Both the position numbers and the translations under genes were made by a program. From UBA9926 sp913064795 (GTDB lineage: Bacteria; Pseudomonadota; Gammaproteobacteria; Pseudomonadales; Azotimanducaceae), in contig JBJKZD010000012.1 of the NCBI GenBank assembly GCA_045560765.1, positions 124,001-188,000 of the forward strand: a DNA stretch of 64,000 nucleotides. The letters run 5' to 3'. The notes below the pieces were generated by a model that searched no databases, was not told the origin of the DNA, and saw nothing but the letters and a program-made list of their open reading frames with translations. Each line of letters starts with the position of its first letter. Within the stretch, counting starts at the first letter, position 1. Shown here in pieces: positions 1 through 9,408 of the stretch.

Positions 1-708
1 CATCTCGGCCAAGCCCAACGGACAATTCTTTGCGCTGACTCTTTTGCCCAGGAGGGCGGACTGCAGCATGCCTGCTGAACCATTAAAGTCTAGCTGTCCC
101 ATGGCACTACTGGCATAAACGGCGATTTGGTCTCCGGGCACTTTGTCGGTGATCGTTTGCCAGGGGATTCCAAGCGATTGGATGGCGTCAGAGGCGCCAA
201 AAACAGTCAATTGCAGGCCTCTTGGGTGACTGCGGGATTGATACAGTGCCTCGGGGTCAAAACCGGAGGGCAATTGGCCTGCGGAATTGACCTTGGAGGC
301 CCGGCCATCGGGAAACAGAACATCGAGTGCCGAGCTCGTTGTAACTTTGACTTCTTGATCGTTGTAGCGCTCAACTTGCCATTCGGCGGGCAGCTGTTCG
401 GGCAGCTGGCTCTTTCTCATTAAAAACGTCAGCGGCTCTTCGGCATGCGGTTGAAGCATCGCCTGCTTGTTGGCGCGATAGAAGTCAGGATCAAACAGAT
501 TGTTGGAGAGCTTTCGGATGAGCGTGTTATTGAGAATATGTGTTTCATCTGAACTACAATTCATCAAAGCAGCGAGAGCCTGCAGCGTCTTTTGCTGCTG
601 CTCAAAAGAGAGTTGGTCATAGACCAGACGCCGGTAGCCATGGTGTCCTGAACTGCGTCCTGCCGGATTAATGCCGCCGAAGCCGACGATTACAGGCAGT
701 CTTGTCAC
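1..708 (-). CDS. fabY: Beta-ketoacyl synthase, FabY type (5' part only)
   Basis: The first 236 codons of a gene that runs off the left edge. The opening TRLPVIVGFGGINPAGRSS, and the later stretch containing VFGASDAIQSLGIPW, match the N-terminal part of FabY, the long (about 630-residue) ketoacyl synthase that starts fatty acid synthesis in Pseudomonas by condensing acetyl-CoA with malonyl-ACP. The start is GTG at 706-708, with an AAGGA ribosome site about 8 nt upstream. The catalytic Cys-His-His part lies outside the window, so activity cannot be judged. Family assignment rests on recalled similarity of the N-terminal region; the general ketoacyl synthase identity is firmer than the exact subfamily. 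Confidence 0.8.
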   Translation of the reverse strand, partial: MTRLPVIVGFGGINPAGRSSGHHGYRRLVYDQLSFEQQQKTLQALAALMNCSSDETHILNNTLIRKLSNNLFDPDFYRANKQAMLQPHAEEPLTFLMRKSQLPEQLPAEWQVERYNDQEVKVTTSSALDVLFPDGRASKVNSAGQLPSGFDPEALYQSRSHPRGLQLTVFGASDAIQSLGIPWQTITDKVPGDQIAVYASSAMGQLDFNGSAGMLQSALLGKRVSAKNCPLGLAEM

Positions 709-801
709 GTTCCGAATCCTTGCAGCGAGTAGGACAATTGTAAGCGGTAAAAGTCGATAAAAGCCAGCGCCGGGGTCAGATCTTTTCTAACCCAACCGGC
801 A

Positions 802-1980
802 CTAAACCAGTTCGACGGCAATGGCAGTTGCTTCACCGCCCCCAATGCACAATGAGGCAATCCCTTTACTCTTATTCGCGCGTTTTAAGGCATGAATGAG
901 CGTCACAATGAGTCTCGAACCTGTCGAACCAATCGGATGGCCTTGAGCACAAGCACCGCCATAAACGTTTACTTTCTCTGGATCGATGCCCACCTCTCGG
1001 ATTGCCAGCATGGTGACCATTGCAAACGCTTCATTGATTTCAAAAAGATCAACATCATCTAATGACCACCCAACTTTGGTCAGCAATTTTTTGATCGCAT
1101 CGATGGGGGCTAACGTGAATTCGGCGGGATGCCTAGAGTGGGTGCTGTGCCCTAAGATTCTGGCCACGGGGGTTATGCCTTGCGACTGAATTGCATTTTC
1201 GCTCGCCAATACAAGCGCAGAGGCGCCATCAGAAATCGAGCTCGAGTTGGCTGCAGTCACGGTGCCATCCGATTTAAACGCGGGTTTGAGGGCTCTGATT
1301 TTGTCTAAATTGGCATTGCCTGGCTGTTCATCTACGGAAATGATGCGCTCGCCCTTTCGGTCTCGAATGGTAATGGGTTCGATTTCATCCTGTGAAGCGC
1401 CAGATTCTATCGCGGCTAACGCTTTTTGCAGACTTCCAATGGCGTAATCATCCATTTGCTCGCGAGAAAGTTGAAATTGATCGGCAACATCCTGTGCAAA
1501 GGCGCCCATGAGCCTGCCGGTCTTGGCATCCTCGAGGCCATCGGTGAACATACAGTCCTCCAATTGACTGTGGCCCATGCGAAGTCCTGCCCGAGCTTTG
1601 GGCACAATATAGGGGGCGTTGCTCATACTCTCCATGCCCCCAGCGATCATGATCTCATTGGTCCCGGCTTTGATTAGGTCGTGGGCGAGCATGGTAGCTT
1701 TCATGCCTGAACCGCACAGCTTGTTGATGGTTGTCGCTCCGACGCTATCAGGAACGCCAGCATCGATGGCTGCCTGCCGGGCGGGGCCTTGCCTCAGCCC
1801 CGTCGGTAAAACGCACCCCATAATGACTTCATCGACTTTTGATCCTTCGATCTGAGCGCGAGCCAGCGCACCCCGGATTGCGGCCTCACCGAGCTCAACG
1901 GCAGAAAGACCTGCGAGATCTCCCTGAAGGCCTCCCATGGGGGTTCGCGCGCCTGCGGCGATATAGACGTGTTGACTCAT
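802..1980 (-). CDS. Acetyl-CoA C-acetyltransferase (thiolase)
   Basis: A 392-residue thiolase II family enzyme that makes or cleaves acetoacetyl-CoA. The active-site set is complete: nucleophile Cys89 in CGSGMKA, NEAFA, His348 in GHPIGSTGSR, and Cys378 in CIGGGEA. These numbers coincide with the classical biosynthetic thiolase. It stands alone on the minus strand, divergent from the MaoC-like hydratase gene, so the 158-nt gap between them probably holds both promoters. No phaB or phaC is nearby, so whether it works in polyester synthesis, ketone metabolism or beta-oxidation is open. Confidence 0.93.
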   Translation of the reverse strand: MSQHVYIAAGARTPMGGLQGDLAGLSAVELGEAAIRGALARAQIEGSKVDEVIMGCVLPTGLRQGPARQAAIDAGVPDSVGATTINKLCGSGMKATMLAHDLIKAGTNEIMIAGGMESMSNAPYIVPKARAGLRMGHSQLEDCMFTDGLEDAKTGRLMGAFAQDVADQFQLSREQMDDYAIGSLQKALAAIESGASQDEIEPITIRDRKGERIISVDEQPGNANLDKIRALKPAFKSDGTVTAANSSSISDGASALVLASENAIQSQGITPVARILGHSTHSRHPAEFTLAPIDAIKKLLTKVGWSLDDVDLFEINEAFAMVTMLAIREVGIDPEKVNVYGGACAQGHPIGSTGSRLIVTLIHALKRANKSKGIASLCIGGGEATAIAVELV

Positions 1981-2138
1981 AGATTGATCCTAAGAATTTT
2001 TAAAAATTAGCGTCAGAGCCTTGTTTGAAGGCCGCCAAATCATAAACCAAGGCTCAATTGATAACTACCCCGGCGGATCTGGCCGGCTTGGATGTGCTAT
2101 CATTTTCGCGGTTATTTATCTGGAAGAGGAGAGCAGGC

Positions 2139-2621
2139 ATGTCGAGTCAAGCAGAAGCAGCGTTGACGATTTTCAAGTCACTTGAAGGACAAGAAGAAGG
2201 AGTGGGGTCTTGGTTTGAAGTTGATCAGGATCGGATTAACCTTTTTGCCGATGCAACCATGGATCATCAATTTATTCACATTGACCCTGAAAAATCTGCA
2301 GAGTTGTCACCCTACAAAGTCACGATTGCACATGGGTTTTTAACATTAAGTTTAATCGTCCATTTAGGGGGCACGGTCCCAATTCCAAGGCCTGATGCGC
2401 TTGAAGGCGTATTTATGGGTGTGAATTACGGGCTCGATAAAGTCCGTTTCCCAGCGCCCGTTCCGGTGGGGTCGAAAGTCAGGGCTCGCCACACGCTCAT
2501 GCTGGCTGAACTCAAGGCGCCAAATACAATTCAGTTAAAGCGGGAAGTCACCATCGAGCTTGAAGGTTCGAGTAAGCCCGTTTGCGTTGCAGAATCGCTC
2601 ACAAGGCTCATGTACGGCTAG
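2139..2621 (+). CDS. MaoC-like (R)-specific enoyl-CoA hydratase
   Basis: A 160-residue hot-dog fold protein of the MaoC/NodN dehydratase group. The ATG at 2139 follows GAAGAGGAGAG and begins MSSQAEAAL; an in-frame ATG further upstream at 2058 lacks a ribosome site and adds residues unlike the family. The hydratase signature is visible: FADATMDHQFIHID supplies the catalytic Asp and His, and AHGFLTLSL follows. It probably hydrates trans-2-enoyl-CoA. It is divergent from the thiolase gene and lies 40 nt upstream of the fumarase gene. The weight of small acyl-CoA genes here suggests fatty acid turnover. Confidence 0.85.
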   Translation: MSSQAEAALTIFKSLEGQEEGVGSWFEVDQDRINLFADATMDHQFIHIDPEKSAELSPYKVTIAHGFLTLSLIVHLGGTVPIPRPDALEGVFMGVNYGLDKVRFPAPVPVGSKVRARHTLMLAELKAPNTIQLKREVTIELEGSSKPVCVAESLTRLMYG

Positions 2622-2661
2622 AAGGTCGGGGGATGCTCGTAAGGCAGAAGGAGGTTAGACC

Positions 2662-4197
2662 ATGGCGCCTGTAACGGTCATTGAGGAAGCCGACGTCATC
2701 CAAAGCATTCAGGATGCGTTGCAATATATTTCGTATTATCACCCGGTCGATTTTATCCGGGCTATGCATGCTGCTTATGAGCGAGAAGCGTCAACCGCAG
2801 CGAAAGATGCGATGGCGCAAATTCTGATCAACTCAAGAATGTGTGCCGAAGGACATCGACCGATTTGTCAGGACACTGGGATCGTCAACGTGTTTGTGTC
2901 TGTGGGTATGAAAGTCCGTTTCAATACGGATTCGTCCCTCGAGGATTTGATCAATGAGGGCGTACGACGTGCCTATGCGTTGCCCGATAATGTATTGCGG
3001 GCCTCAGTTCTGGCTGATCCGGCGGGTCGCAGACTCAATACCCAAGACAACACGCCCGCAGTGATCCATGTCGAGTTGGTGCCGGGGGACGAGGTGAGTA
3101 TTCATGTTGCTGCAAAGGGTGGTGGCTCGGAGGCCAAATCTAAACTTGCGATGTTGAACCCCGCCGACAGTATTGTGGACTGGGTGATGCGCACTGTTCC
3201 GACGATGGGGGCGGGATGGTGCCCTCCGGGTATGCTGGGGATCGGAATTGGCGGTACCGCAGAAAAAGCGATGCTGTTGGCTAAACGCTCGCTAATGGAT
3301 GAAATTGATATCCAAGAATTAATCGCCCGGGGCCCGCAATCGCGAATCGAAGCGTTGAGGCTCGAGATCTTTGAGAAGGTCAACGGGTTGGGCATAGGCG
3401 CCCAAGGCTTAGGCGGGCTTACGACCTTGCTGGACGTCAAAATTATGGATTACCCCACCCACGCTGCCAACCTGCCGGTGGCGATGATACCCAACTGTGC
3501 GGCGACCCGGCACATTCATTTTACACTGAACGGCGACGGACCCGCTGAGTTAGAGCCGCCGAGACTCGAGGATTGGCCAAAAATTACTTGGGATGGCGCG
3601 TCGGGTGCTCGGCGGGTGAACCTCGACACGGTGGGGCCTGCAGAGGTGCAGTCCTGGAAGCCGGGAGAGACCTTGCTCTTGTCTGGAAAAATGCTGACCG
3701 GAAGAGACGCTGCCCATAAACGGATTCGCGATCTTTTCGCAGCGGGGGAGTCCTTGCCTGAAGGCGTTGATCTGAAGGGTAAATTTATTTACTACGTTGG
3801 ACCAGTGGATCCCGTTGGGGATGAAGTCGTAGGCCCAGCGGGACCAACGACAGCGACACGTATGGATGGCTTTACCGAAATGATGCTGGCTCAGACGGGC
3901 TTGCTGGGCATGGTGGGCAAGGCGGAGCGCGGTCCGGTCGCCGTCGAAGCAATAAAGCGGCATGGCGCTGTCTATTTAATGGCGGTCGGCGGTGCGGCTT
4001 TCCTCGTCTCTAAAGCCATCCGAAAATCCCGGGTCGTAGCGTTCCCAGAATTGGGGATGGAGGCCATTCATGAATTTACGGTTGAGGATATGCCGGTCAC
4101 GGTCGCAGTCGACAGTCAAGGTGAGTCGGTCCACGAGACAGGTCCTCGACTGTGGCAAGGGAAGATTGGAATGATCCCGGTTGCGCCTGTGGCTTGA
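2662..4197 (+). CDS. Class I fumarate hydratase (4Fe-4S)
   Basis: A 511-residue iron-sulfur fumarase of the FumA/FumB type, interconverting fumarate and malate in the TCA cycle. Cluster cysteines are visible in RPICQDTGIVNVF, GWCPPGMLGIGIGGT and IPNCAATRHIHF. The C-terminal half has YYVGPVDPVGDEVVGPAGPT and the RHGAVYLMAVGGAA stretch typical of the beta domain, so both halves are fused as in gammaproteobacteria. ATG at 2662 is preceded by GAAGGAGG, an excellent ribosome site. Length is slightly below the E. coli enzymes (about 548). Whether the symbol should be fumA or fumB cannot be decided here. Confidence 0.93.
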   Translation: MAPVTVIEEADVIQSIQDALQYISYYHPVDFIRAMHAAYEREASTAAKDAMAQILINSRMCAEGHRPICQDTGIVNVFVSVGMKVRFNTDSSLEDLINEGVRRAYALPDNVLRASVLADPAGRRLNTQDNTPAVIHVELVPGDEVSIHVAAKGGGSEAKSKLAMLNPADSIVDWVMRTVPTMGAGWCPPGMLGIGIGGTAEKAMLLAKRSLMDEIDIQELIARGPQSRIEALRLEIFEKVNGLGIGAQGLGGLTTLLDVKIMDYPTHAANLPVAMIPNCAATRHIHFTLNGDGPAELEPPRLEDWPKITWDGASGARRVNLDTVGPAEVQSWKPGETLLLSGKMLTGRDAAHKRIRDLFAAGESLPEGVDLKGKFIYYVGPVDPVGDEVVGPAGPTTATRMDGFTEMMLAQTGLLGMVGKAERGPVAVEAIKRHGAVYLMAVGGAAFLVSKAIRKSRVVAFPELGMEAIHEFTVEDMPVTVAVDSQGESVHETGPRLWQGKIGMIPVAPVA

Positions 4198-4221
4198 TCG
4201 TCTCTATCGGCCCGACGCAAG

Positions 4222-4287
4222 TCAGCAGAAATCGAGTCGATGATGGAAATTGAGTCGATGATGGAAATTGAGTCGGTGATGAAGGAG
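4222..4287. repeat. Short tandem repeat, 18-nt unit
   Basis: Just after the fumarase stop codon, two exact copies of GAGTCGATGATGGAAATT (4234-4251 and 4252-4269) are followed by a decayed third copy (4270-4287) and preceded by a partial one. The purine-rich repeat lies in the 5' region before the carboxylase gene. It is one of several locus-specific tandem repeats at gene boundaries in this window. Confidence 0.85.
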
Positions 4288-4452
4288 AGAGGGGACAATG
4301 GACCTTTGTCGAGCGCAAACAGGTTACACTTGCGATCAGTGCTAGGGGTAGCGCGGATGTGCTTGGAAATACGAGCGATTTATTCGAGTAAATGCGATGG
4401 CCAGCGCCGGCCGGCAGCACAGAGATGGAGATAGAGAGGAGTGTCAAGCAAT

Positions 4453-7400
4453 ATGTCTGAGTCCGGGAGTGTTGTTGATCAGCTCTATTTAAACGCAGAG
4501 CAGCTATCCCAAGATTTTTCGTTGTTTCCACGAAAAGAACCCGCAGCTGTCGTCAAGGGATTGCTGACCGAGCGAGAAATTAATGCCCAGGTTGAGCGCT
4601 TGAGGGGCATGGAGGTCGATGCTTACATCGCGGCAACGGTCGCGCCCACCGAGGAATCGACTCGGCCCGGGGCAAAAGCGATCATCAATAGTTTGAATGT
4701 GCCTGTGAGTAATGAGCAATCCCTGGGGCCATTTTTTAGTTGCGAGCTGACGTTAGATTTCCAAACAGGGGCCAGAAAAATAGGTGTCCTGGCACAAGAC
4801 CGCAGTCACGCGACGGGTGTCTGGGGCGCAGAACATCATGCGCTTGCGGCGGAGCGGGCCAGCAGTTTCGCCATTCGAAATTTACCGATTCTGACCTTGA
4901 TGGATACGCCTGGCGCTGACCCTTACGAGGATGCCAATGCTCAAAACCAAGCGCACAGTATTTCTCGACTGATTGCGGAATTGTGTAATGTCGATGTTCC
5001 GACCTTGGGGATTATCATCGGGCAAGGCTACTCTGGCGGCGCGATTCCTTTGGCAGCGAGCAATTTGCTGCTGAGTCTTCGGACCGGGGTCTTCAATACC
5101 ATTCATCCTAGATCCCTTGCCAATTTAGTGCGGCGATATAATTTATCCTGGCAAGAATGCGCTCAGTCTGTGGGCGTCTCGTCCTATGAACTGTATCAGC
5201 AGGGTAATATTGATGGGATTGTCGATTATGATCCGGGAGAAACGCACAAAACCCAGCAGTTGCTGGATGTCATTGTCACTGGGATTGAGTCGATTGAGAG
5301 TGGTGCGCGGCAGTTTGTTGCGGATCATCCCGAGATCCTGACGCACTACCACCGTAATATCACGCGTTACCTGAACCCGTCAGAATATTTGTCTGCGGTT
5401 AACGCGAGTTCAACACTGAAGCTTCGAACGTCACCGACTGAATACCCCAATGTCTTTGGCGTTGCTTATCGTTATTTGCGCTATCTGGGCTTGCGCAAAC
5501 GTATTAAAGCAACCACCACAACGCAATATGGTCGTCTTGTGGATGTTGAGATTCCTGAAGGGGAATTAGCCTCTCGAATGCATCGGGAACGTCGAAGTGC
5601 CTTTTTGTCCTGGCTGCAGGATCCTGACCGAATTCTCTACGAAGAACAGCTGAATAAAGCGTGGAGTGCCTTTCAGGACAAGCGGGTTCATCAAGCTGAC
5701 GAACAGGGCGTGATCCGCACGCTGTTATTTGGTGAACCTAAGAAAAACTTTGAGCGTGCGCAAAAAGATCTAACCCTTGAGCTGGGTCTCTATCTTTTTA
5801 ATCGATGGAAAGGCAGTGCCAGCGATAATTTGTTGGCGCTGGTGAGCTATCTCAATAGTTATGACACCAGTGCGTACCTTCTGACCACCGCAGACATCCG
5901 AGATGTGAAGGCACTGCTTCTAGCAATGTCCGCCTCCGACCAGCCAATGATTCTCTGGCTAAAATCCAGGTTCAGTTTTGAGGGTCGAAAGCTCTTCGAC
6001 GGCGTTTTTATTGAACAGAAAAATGCTGATTATCTGAAGGCGGAGCTTGCGAGTGAGCTGAATCTGATCATCGAGGAATCAAATCTTTATGACGCAGAAC
6101 GCATCGCCGGCGCGCCCCTATCCTTAGAAACCCAAACGCTTCTATCCCAGGTGGACCCGGGAGGCTCCCAGCTGCCGCTGAATCGTTGTCTTTTGGAAGA
6201 TTTGCTGTGGTCTCAAATTCGTCGCAAAAGTGATGGGCAAGGACTGCCATCAGAGCAGGATACAACGATCGTTAATTTGTTACTGGATGATGATGTTGGT
6301 CCTGGGTTTATTCAGGAATGCCGAAACCTCATTGTGTTTTCTGCGGTGTATGAGGCACTGTTGGGTGATTTGGTGTCAATTGCACGAGAGGCCCAAGACT
6401 CAAGAACGCTGGCCGAGGGGACCATCGAGCGACTGTTGTCGTCTGCTGCTGAGCAAGTCTCCATCTTGCCGCTGTTTGCTGAAGCGTCCCCGGAAGGGAT
6501 CCGCCGAGACTTTGCGACCTGGAGCGAACGACTCGGCCAGTACAGCCAGGCCAATACGTTTCTGAAGTCGGTGGAAGAGTGGATGCGAGGCATTCACAAG
6601 GATAAATCTGACACGCTGTTTGTTGTGATCAGCCATATTTTCGAGCGGATTTTGCCTGGCTACCATGAGGCAAAGCGGCTGGGTAAACCTTTTGCGGGTC
6701 GGCTCGAGCCCGTCCGCATCGGTCGTCGTAAAGATTTTTGGAATCGATTGACGATCGCTTATCGAGACTTGCTCTTTAACGAGATATTAACCCGGGAAAA
6801 GCGTTCTAAGAAAACCACCTTCGAAGCGATCAGAGATGAATTTATCGCAGAGTTCGAAGAAACCAACGCTAACCTCATGTCTGCCAATCCAGTCGCTTTT
6901 CCAACCTTTCGGCCATCGATAGAATCAGCCCTCAAAAACGGCATTCGTCCCCATGGATTGATTACGGGAGTTGGCCATTTTAAAGGTGATCAGGGTACCT
7001 ATCGTGCTGGATTCGTTATTTCTAACGTGGCCTTTCAAGCTGGTAGCATCGATAACTCTGATTGTGTCAGGTTTTGTAAGTTACTGGTCGATTGTGCAAC
7101 CCAGCGTCTGCCCGTGGTGTGTTTCATTTCCAGTGGTGGTATGCAGACGAAGGAGGGTGCAGCCGCCTTGTTTACGATGGCCGTGGTGAACGACAGGATT
7201 ACCCGGTTCGTCAGAGACAATGATTTACCAATTATCATGTTTGGTTATGGCGATTGTACGGGTGGTGCCCAGGCCAGTTTTGTGACCCATCCACTGGTTC
7301 AGACCTATTATTTTTCTGGGGCCAGCATGCCCTTTGCCGGTCAAACCGTCGTTGAGAGAAATCTGCCCTACACGTGCCTGCTGAGCAATTACTTGTCGTT

Positions 7401-9375
7401 GACGCCGGGATCGATGCAGGGGTTGGTTAAGCATCCGTTTGCCGAGGAATTAGACCAGGCCCTCCGAGGGGTTGATCCCGCGCTGCCGATACCCGCAGAA
7501 ACTGTGGTCGAAGTCGTCGATCGCGTCATGGCGGGACGCCTAAAGGGATCAGAGCCCGAGAGTACGGTTGCCGTTGCAGGGGAGGTGATGGCTCGACCGG
7601 TGCATAAAGTCCTAATACATGCGCGTGGTTGTACAGCAGTAAAGCTGGTGCGAAAGGCGCTGCAAGAAGATCTCCATGTGGTTCTCGTTCAGAGCGATCC
7701 TGATCTGAATTCTGTGCCTGCGGATATGGTGCGCGGCGCGGGCGAGCAGGGGACTTTGGTGCCCATCGGCGGCAACACCTCGGATGAAAGTTATCTCAAC
7801 GCACTGAGTATTTTGAATATCGCAGAGTCTCAAGGCGTTGATGCCCTCCACCCTGGAATCGGATTTTTGTCAGAGACACCCAACTTTGCGGCGCTGGTGC
7901 GTCAGAAAGGGATTAATTTTATTGGGCCCAGGGTCATGAGTATGGAGACCATGGGTAATAAGTCGAATGCGATCAGCACAACGATGAGCATTGATGTTCC
8001 GGTGGTTCCCGGCAGTCATGGCATCGTGGATTCCTCAGAGCGTGCGCTTGAGATTGCTGAGCAAGTTGGATATCCGATTTTGCTCAAGGCGGTACACGGT
8101 GGTGGCGGTAAAGGTATCGTCAAAGTAGAGCGTGCCGAGCAGCTCCATCAGCAATTTCACCAGGTGACCACTGAGGCAAAGAGCGCGTTCGGTAATGGTG
8201 ATATCTATATCGAAAAATGCGTAACGTCATTAAGACATATCGAAGCGCAGATATTGAGAGACACCCTGGGCAATACTCGGGTGATCGGGCTGCGAGATTG
8301 TAGCGTTCAACGCAACAACCAGAAACTGCTTGAAGAGTCTGGATCAACGTTGCTGTCAGAATCCTTGCGTGCGCATGTTTTTGCGTGTGCAGAGAAGATT
8401 GCCGAAGCCGTCGACTACGTTGGTGCCGGTACAGTGGAGTTTATCTACGACGTGCCCAACGACGCGATTTATTTCATGGAGATGAATACCCGACTGCAGG
8501 TTGAACACCCTGTGACTGAGGCGGTCACCGGTGTCGATATTGTTCAGCAACAGTTTCATATTGCGTCCGGCGGCTCGATCGAAGCGTTGAACCCTAAGGA
8601 ATCAGGTTATGCGCTTGAAGTGCGGGTCAATGCAGAGCGGGCGGCAATCGATGCCGAGGGGGCGGTAACTTTTCTGCCAACTCCCGGAAAGATAACGCGC
8701 TGCGACCTTCCAGAACGATCTGATATCGAGCTGATTTCAATGGCAGGCGAGGGCAAGGTGGTGTCCCCTTTCTACGATAGTCTCATCGTCCAAATCATCG
8801 TCCGCGGCGACGATCGGGCTGATACGGTTGCTCGAATGTCTAGCTACCTTGACTCAGTCGTCATAGAAGGCGTCAGCACAAATATTCGATTGGTGCAGCG
8901 AATTCTGAAGGATTCGGTATTTTTAGAGGGCGATTACGATACGACCTATTTACCGAAATTTCTCGCTAGAACTGATGTGCCCGGTCTGGTGAGCGAAATC
9001 GAGGCTGCTGCGGGTAACGCCCTCGAGGCTCTGGATTTAGATTCACTGCGAATTCAGGACAGCTCGGAACTGCGAGTTTTGGCGCCATCCACGGGCGTTT
9101 TTTATCGAACGCCGTCACCCTCTGAGCCCGAATACGTGAATGTTGGAGATCAAGTGGGCGTAGATGACGTGCTCTGTGTGCTGGAGGCCATGAAGATGTT
9201 CTCGCCGTTTCGGTTGGCTGCATGCTCTGGCGCGGGTGGGGAACTCTATCCCTCACAAGACCGTTATCAAGTTAAGCGCATTAATGTCGCCAACGGTCAG
9301 CAGGTCAATGAGGGTGATCTCTTGTTCGTGATTGAGCCGGTGGTGCTCCAGTCGAGCGATCATGAGGGCACTTAA
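4453..9375 (+). CDS. Single-chain acyl/acetyl-CoA carboxylase (CT-CT-BC-BCCP)
   Basis: A giant protein carrying all parts of a biotin-dependent carboxylase. Domains in order: an AccA-like carboxyltransferase (DTPGADPYED near residue 150, GQGYSGGAIP near 192); a long mostly helical linker (about 350-790) with no motif I know; an AccD-like carboxyltransferase (ISSGGMQTKEG near 893, CTGGAQASF) without the AccD zinc finger; biotin carboxylase (ATP-grasp GGGGKGIVK near 1217, EMNTRLQVEHP near 1343); and a C-terminal biotin carrier with EAMKMF, biotinyl Lys1581. The carrier resembles AccB (TGVFYRTPSPSEP) but has extra residues after EAMKM. ATG 4453 is chosen because the GAGAGGA site ends directly at the alternative GTG 4441. 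It probably makes malonyl-CoA or a related acyl product; substrate is unproven. Confidence 0.88.
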   Translation: MSESGSVVDQLYLNAEQLSQDFSLFPRKEPAAVVKGLLTEREINAQVERLRGMEVDAYIAATVAPTEESTRPGAKAIINSLNVPVSNEQSLGPFFSCELTLDFQTGARKIGVLAQDRSHATGVWGAEHHALAAERASSFAIRNLPILTLMDTPGADPYEDANAQNQAHSISRLIAELCNVDVPTLGIIIGQGYSGGAIPLAASNLLLSLRTGVFNTIHPRSLANLVRRYNLSWQECAQSVGVSSYELYQQGNIDGIVDYDPGETHKTQQLLDVIVTGIESIESGARQFVADHPEILTHYHRNITRYLNPSEYLSAVNASSTLKLRTSPTEYPNVFGVAYRYLRYLGLRKRIKATTTTQYGRLVDVEIPEGELASRMHRERRSAFLSWLQDPDRILYEEQLNKAWSAFQDKRVHQADEQGVIRTLLFGEPKKNFERAQKDLTLELGLYLFNRWKGSASDNLLALVSYLNSYDTSAYLLTTADIRDVKALLLAMSASDQPMILWLKSRFSFEGRKLFDGVFIEQKNADYLKAELASELNLIIEESNLYDAERIAGAPLSLETQTLLSQVDPGGSQLPLNRCLLEDLLWSQIRRKSDGQGLPSEQDTTIVNLLLDDDVGPGFIQECRNLIVFSAVYEALLGDLVSIAREAQDSRTLAEGTIERLLSSAAEQVSILPLFAEASPEGIRRDFATWSERLGQYSQANTFLKSVEEWMRGIHKDKSDTLFVVISHIFERILPGYHEAKRLGKPFAGRLEPVRIGRRKDFWNRLTIAYRDLLFNEILTREKRSKKTTFEAIRDEFIAEFEETNANLMSANPVAFPTFRPSIESALKNGIRPHGLITGVGHFKGDQGTYRAGFVISNVAFQAGSIDNSDCVRFCKLLVDCATQRLPVVCFISSGGMQTKEGAAALFTMAVVNDRITRFVRDNDLPIIMFGYGDCTGGAQASFVTHPLVQTYYFSGASMPFAGQTVVERNLPYTCLLSNYLSLTPGSMQGLVKHPFAEELDQALRGVDPALPIPAETVVEVVDRVMAGRLKGSEPESTVAVAGEVMARPVHKVLIHARGCTAVKLVRKALQEDLHVVLVQSDPDLNSVPADMVRGAGEQGTLVPIGGNTSDESYLNALSILNIAESQGVDALHPGIGFLSETPNFAALVRQKGINFIGPRVMSMETMGNKSNAISTTMSIDVPVVPGSHGIVDSSERALEIAEQVGYPILLKAVHGGGGKGIVKVERAEQLHQQFHQVTTEAKSAFGNGDIYIEKCVTSLRHIEAQILRDTLGNTRVIGLRDCSVQRNNQKLLEESGSTLLSESLRAHVFACAEKIAEAVDYVGAGTVEFIYDVPNDAIYFMEMNTRLQVEHPVTEAVTGVDIVQQQFHIASGGSIEALNPKESGYALEVRVNAERAAIDAEGAVTFLPTPGKITRCDLPERSDIELISMAGEGKVVSPFYDSLIVQIIVRGDDRADTVARMSSYLDSVVIEGVSTNIRLVQRILKDSVFLEGDYDTTYLPKFLARTDVPGLVSEIEAAAGNALEALDLDSLRIQDSSELRVLAPSTGVFYRTPSPSEPEYVNVGDQVGVDDVLCVLEAMKMFSPFRLAACSGAGGELYPSQDRYQVKRINVANGQQVNEGDLLFVIEPVVLQSSDHEGT

Positions 9376-9408
9376 GGCTGACGCCGGTCATAGCAAAGGT
9401 CACCGGTT

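Noticed and set aside
127..423. 98-residue plus-strand protein
   Set aside because: It is antisense to the clear FabY coding frame.
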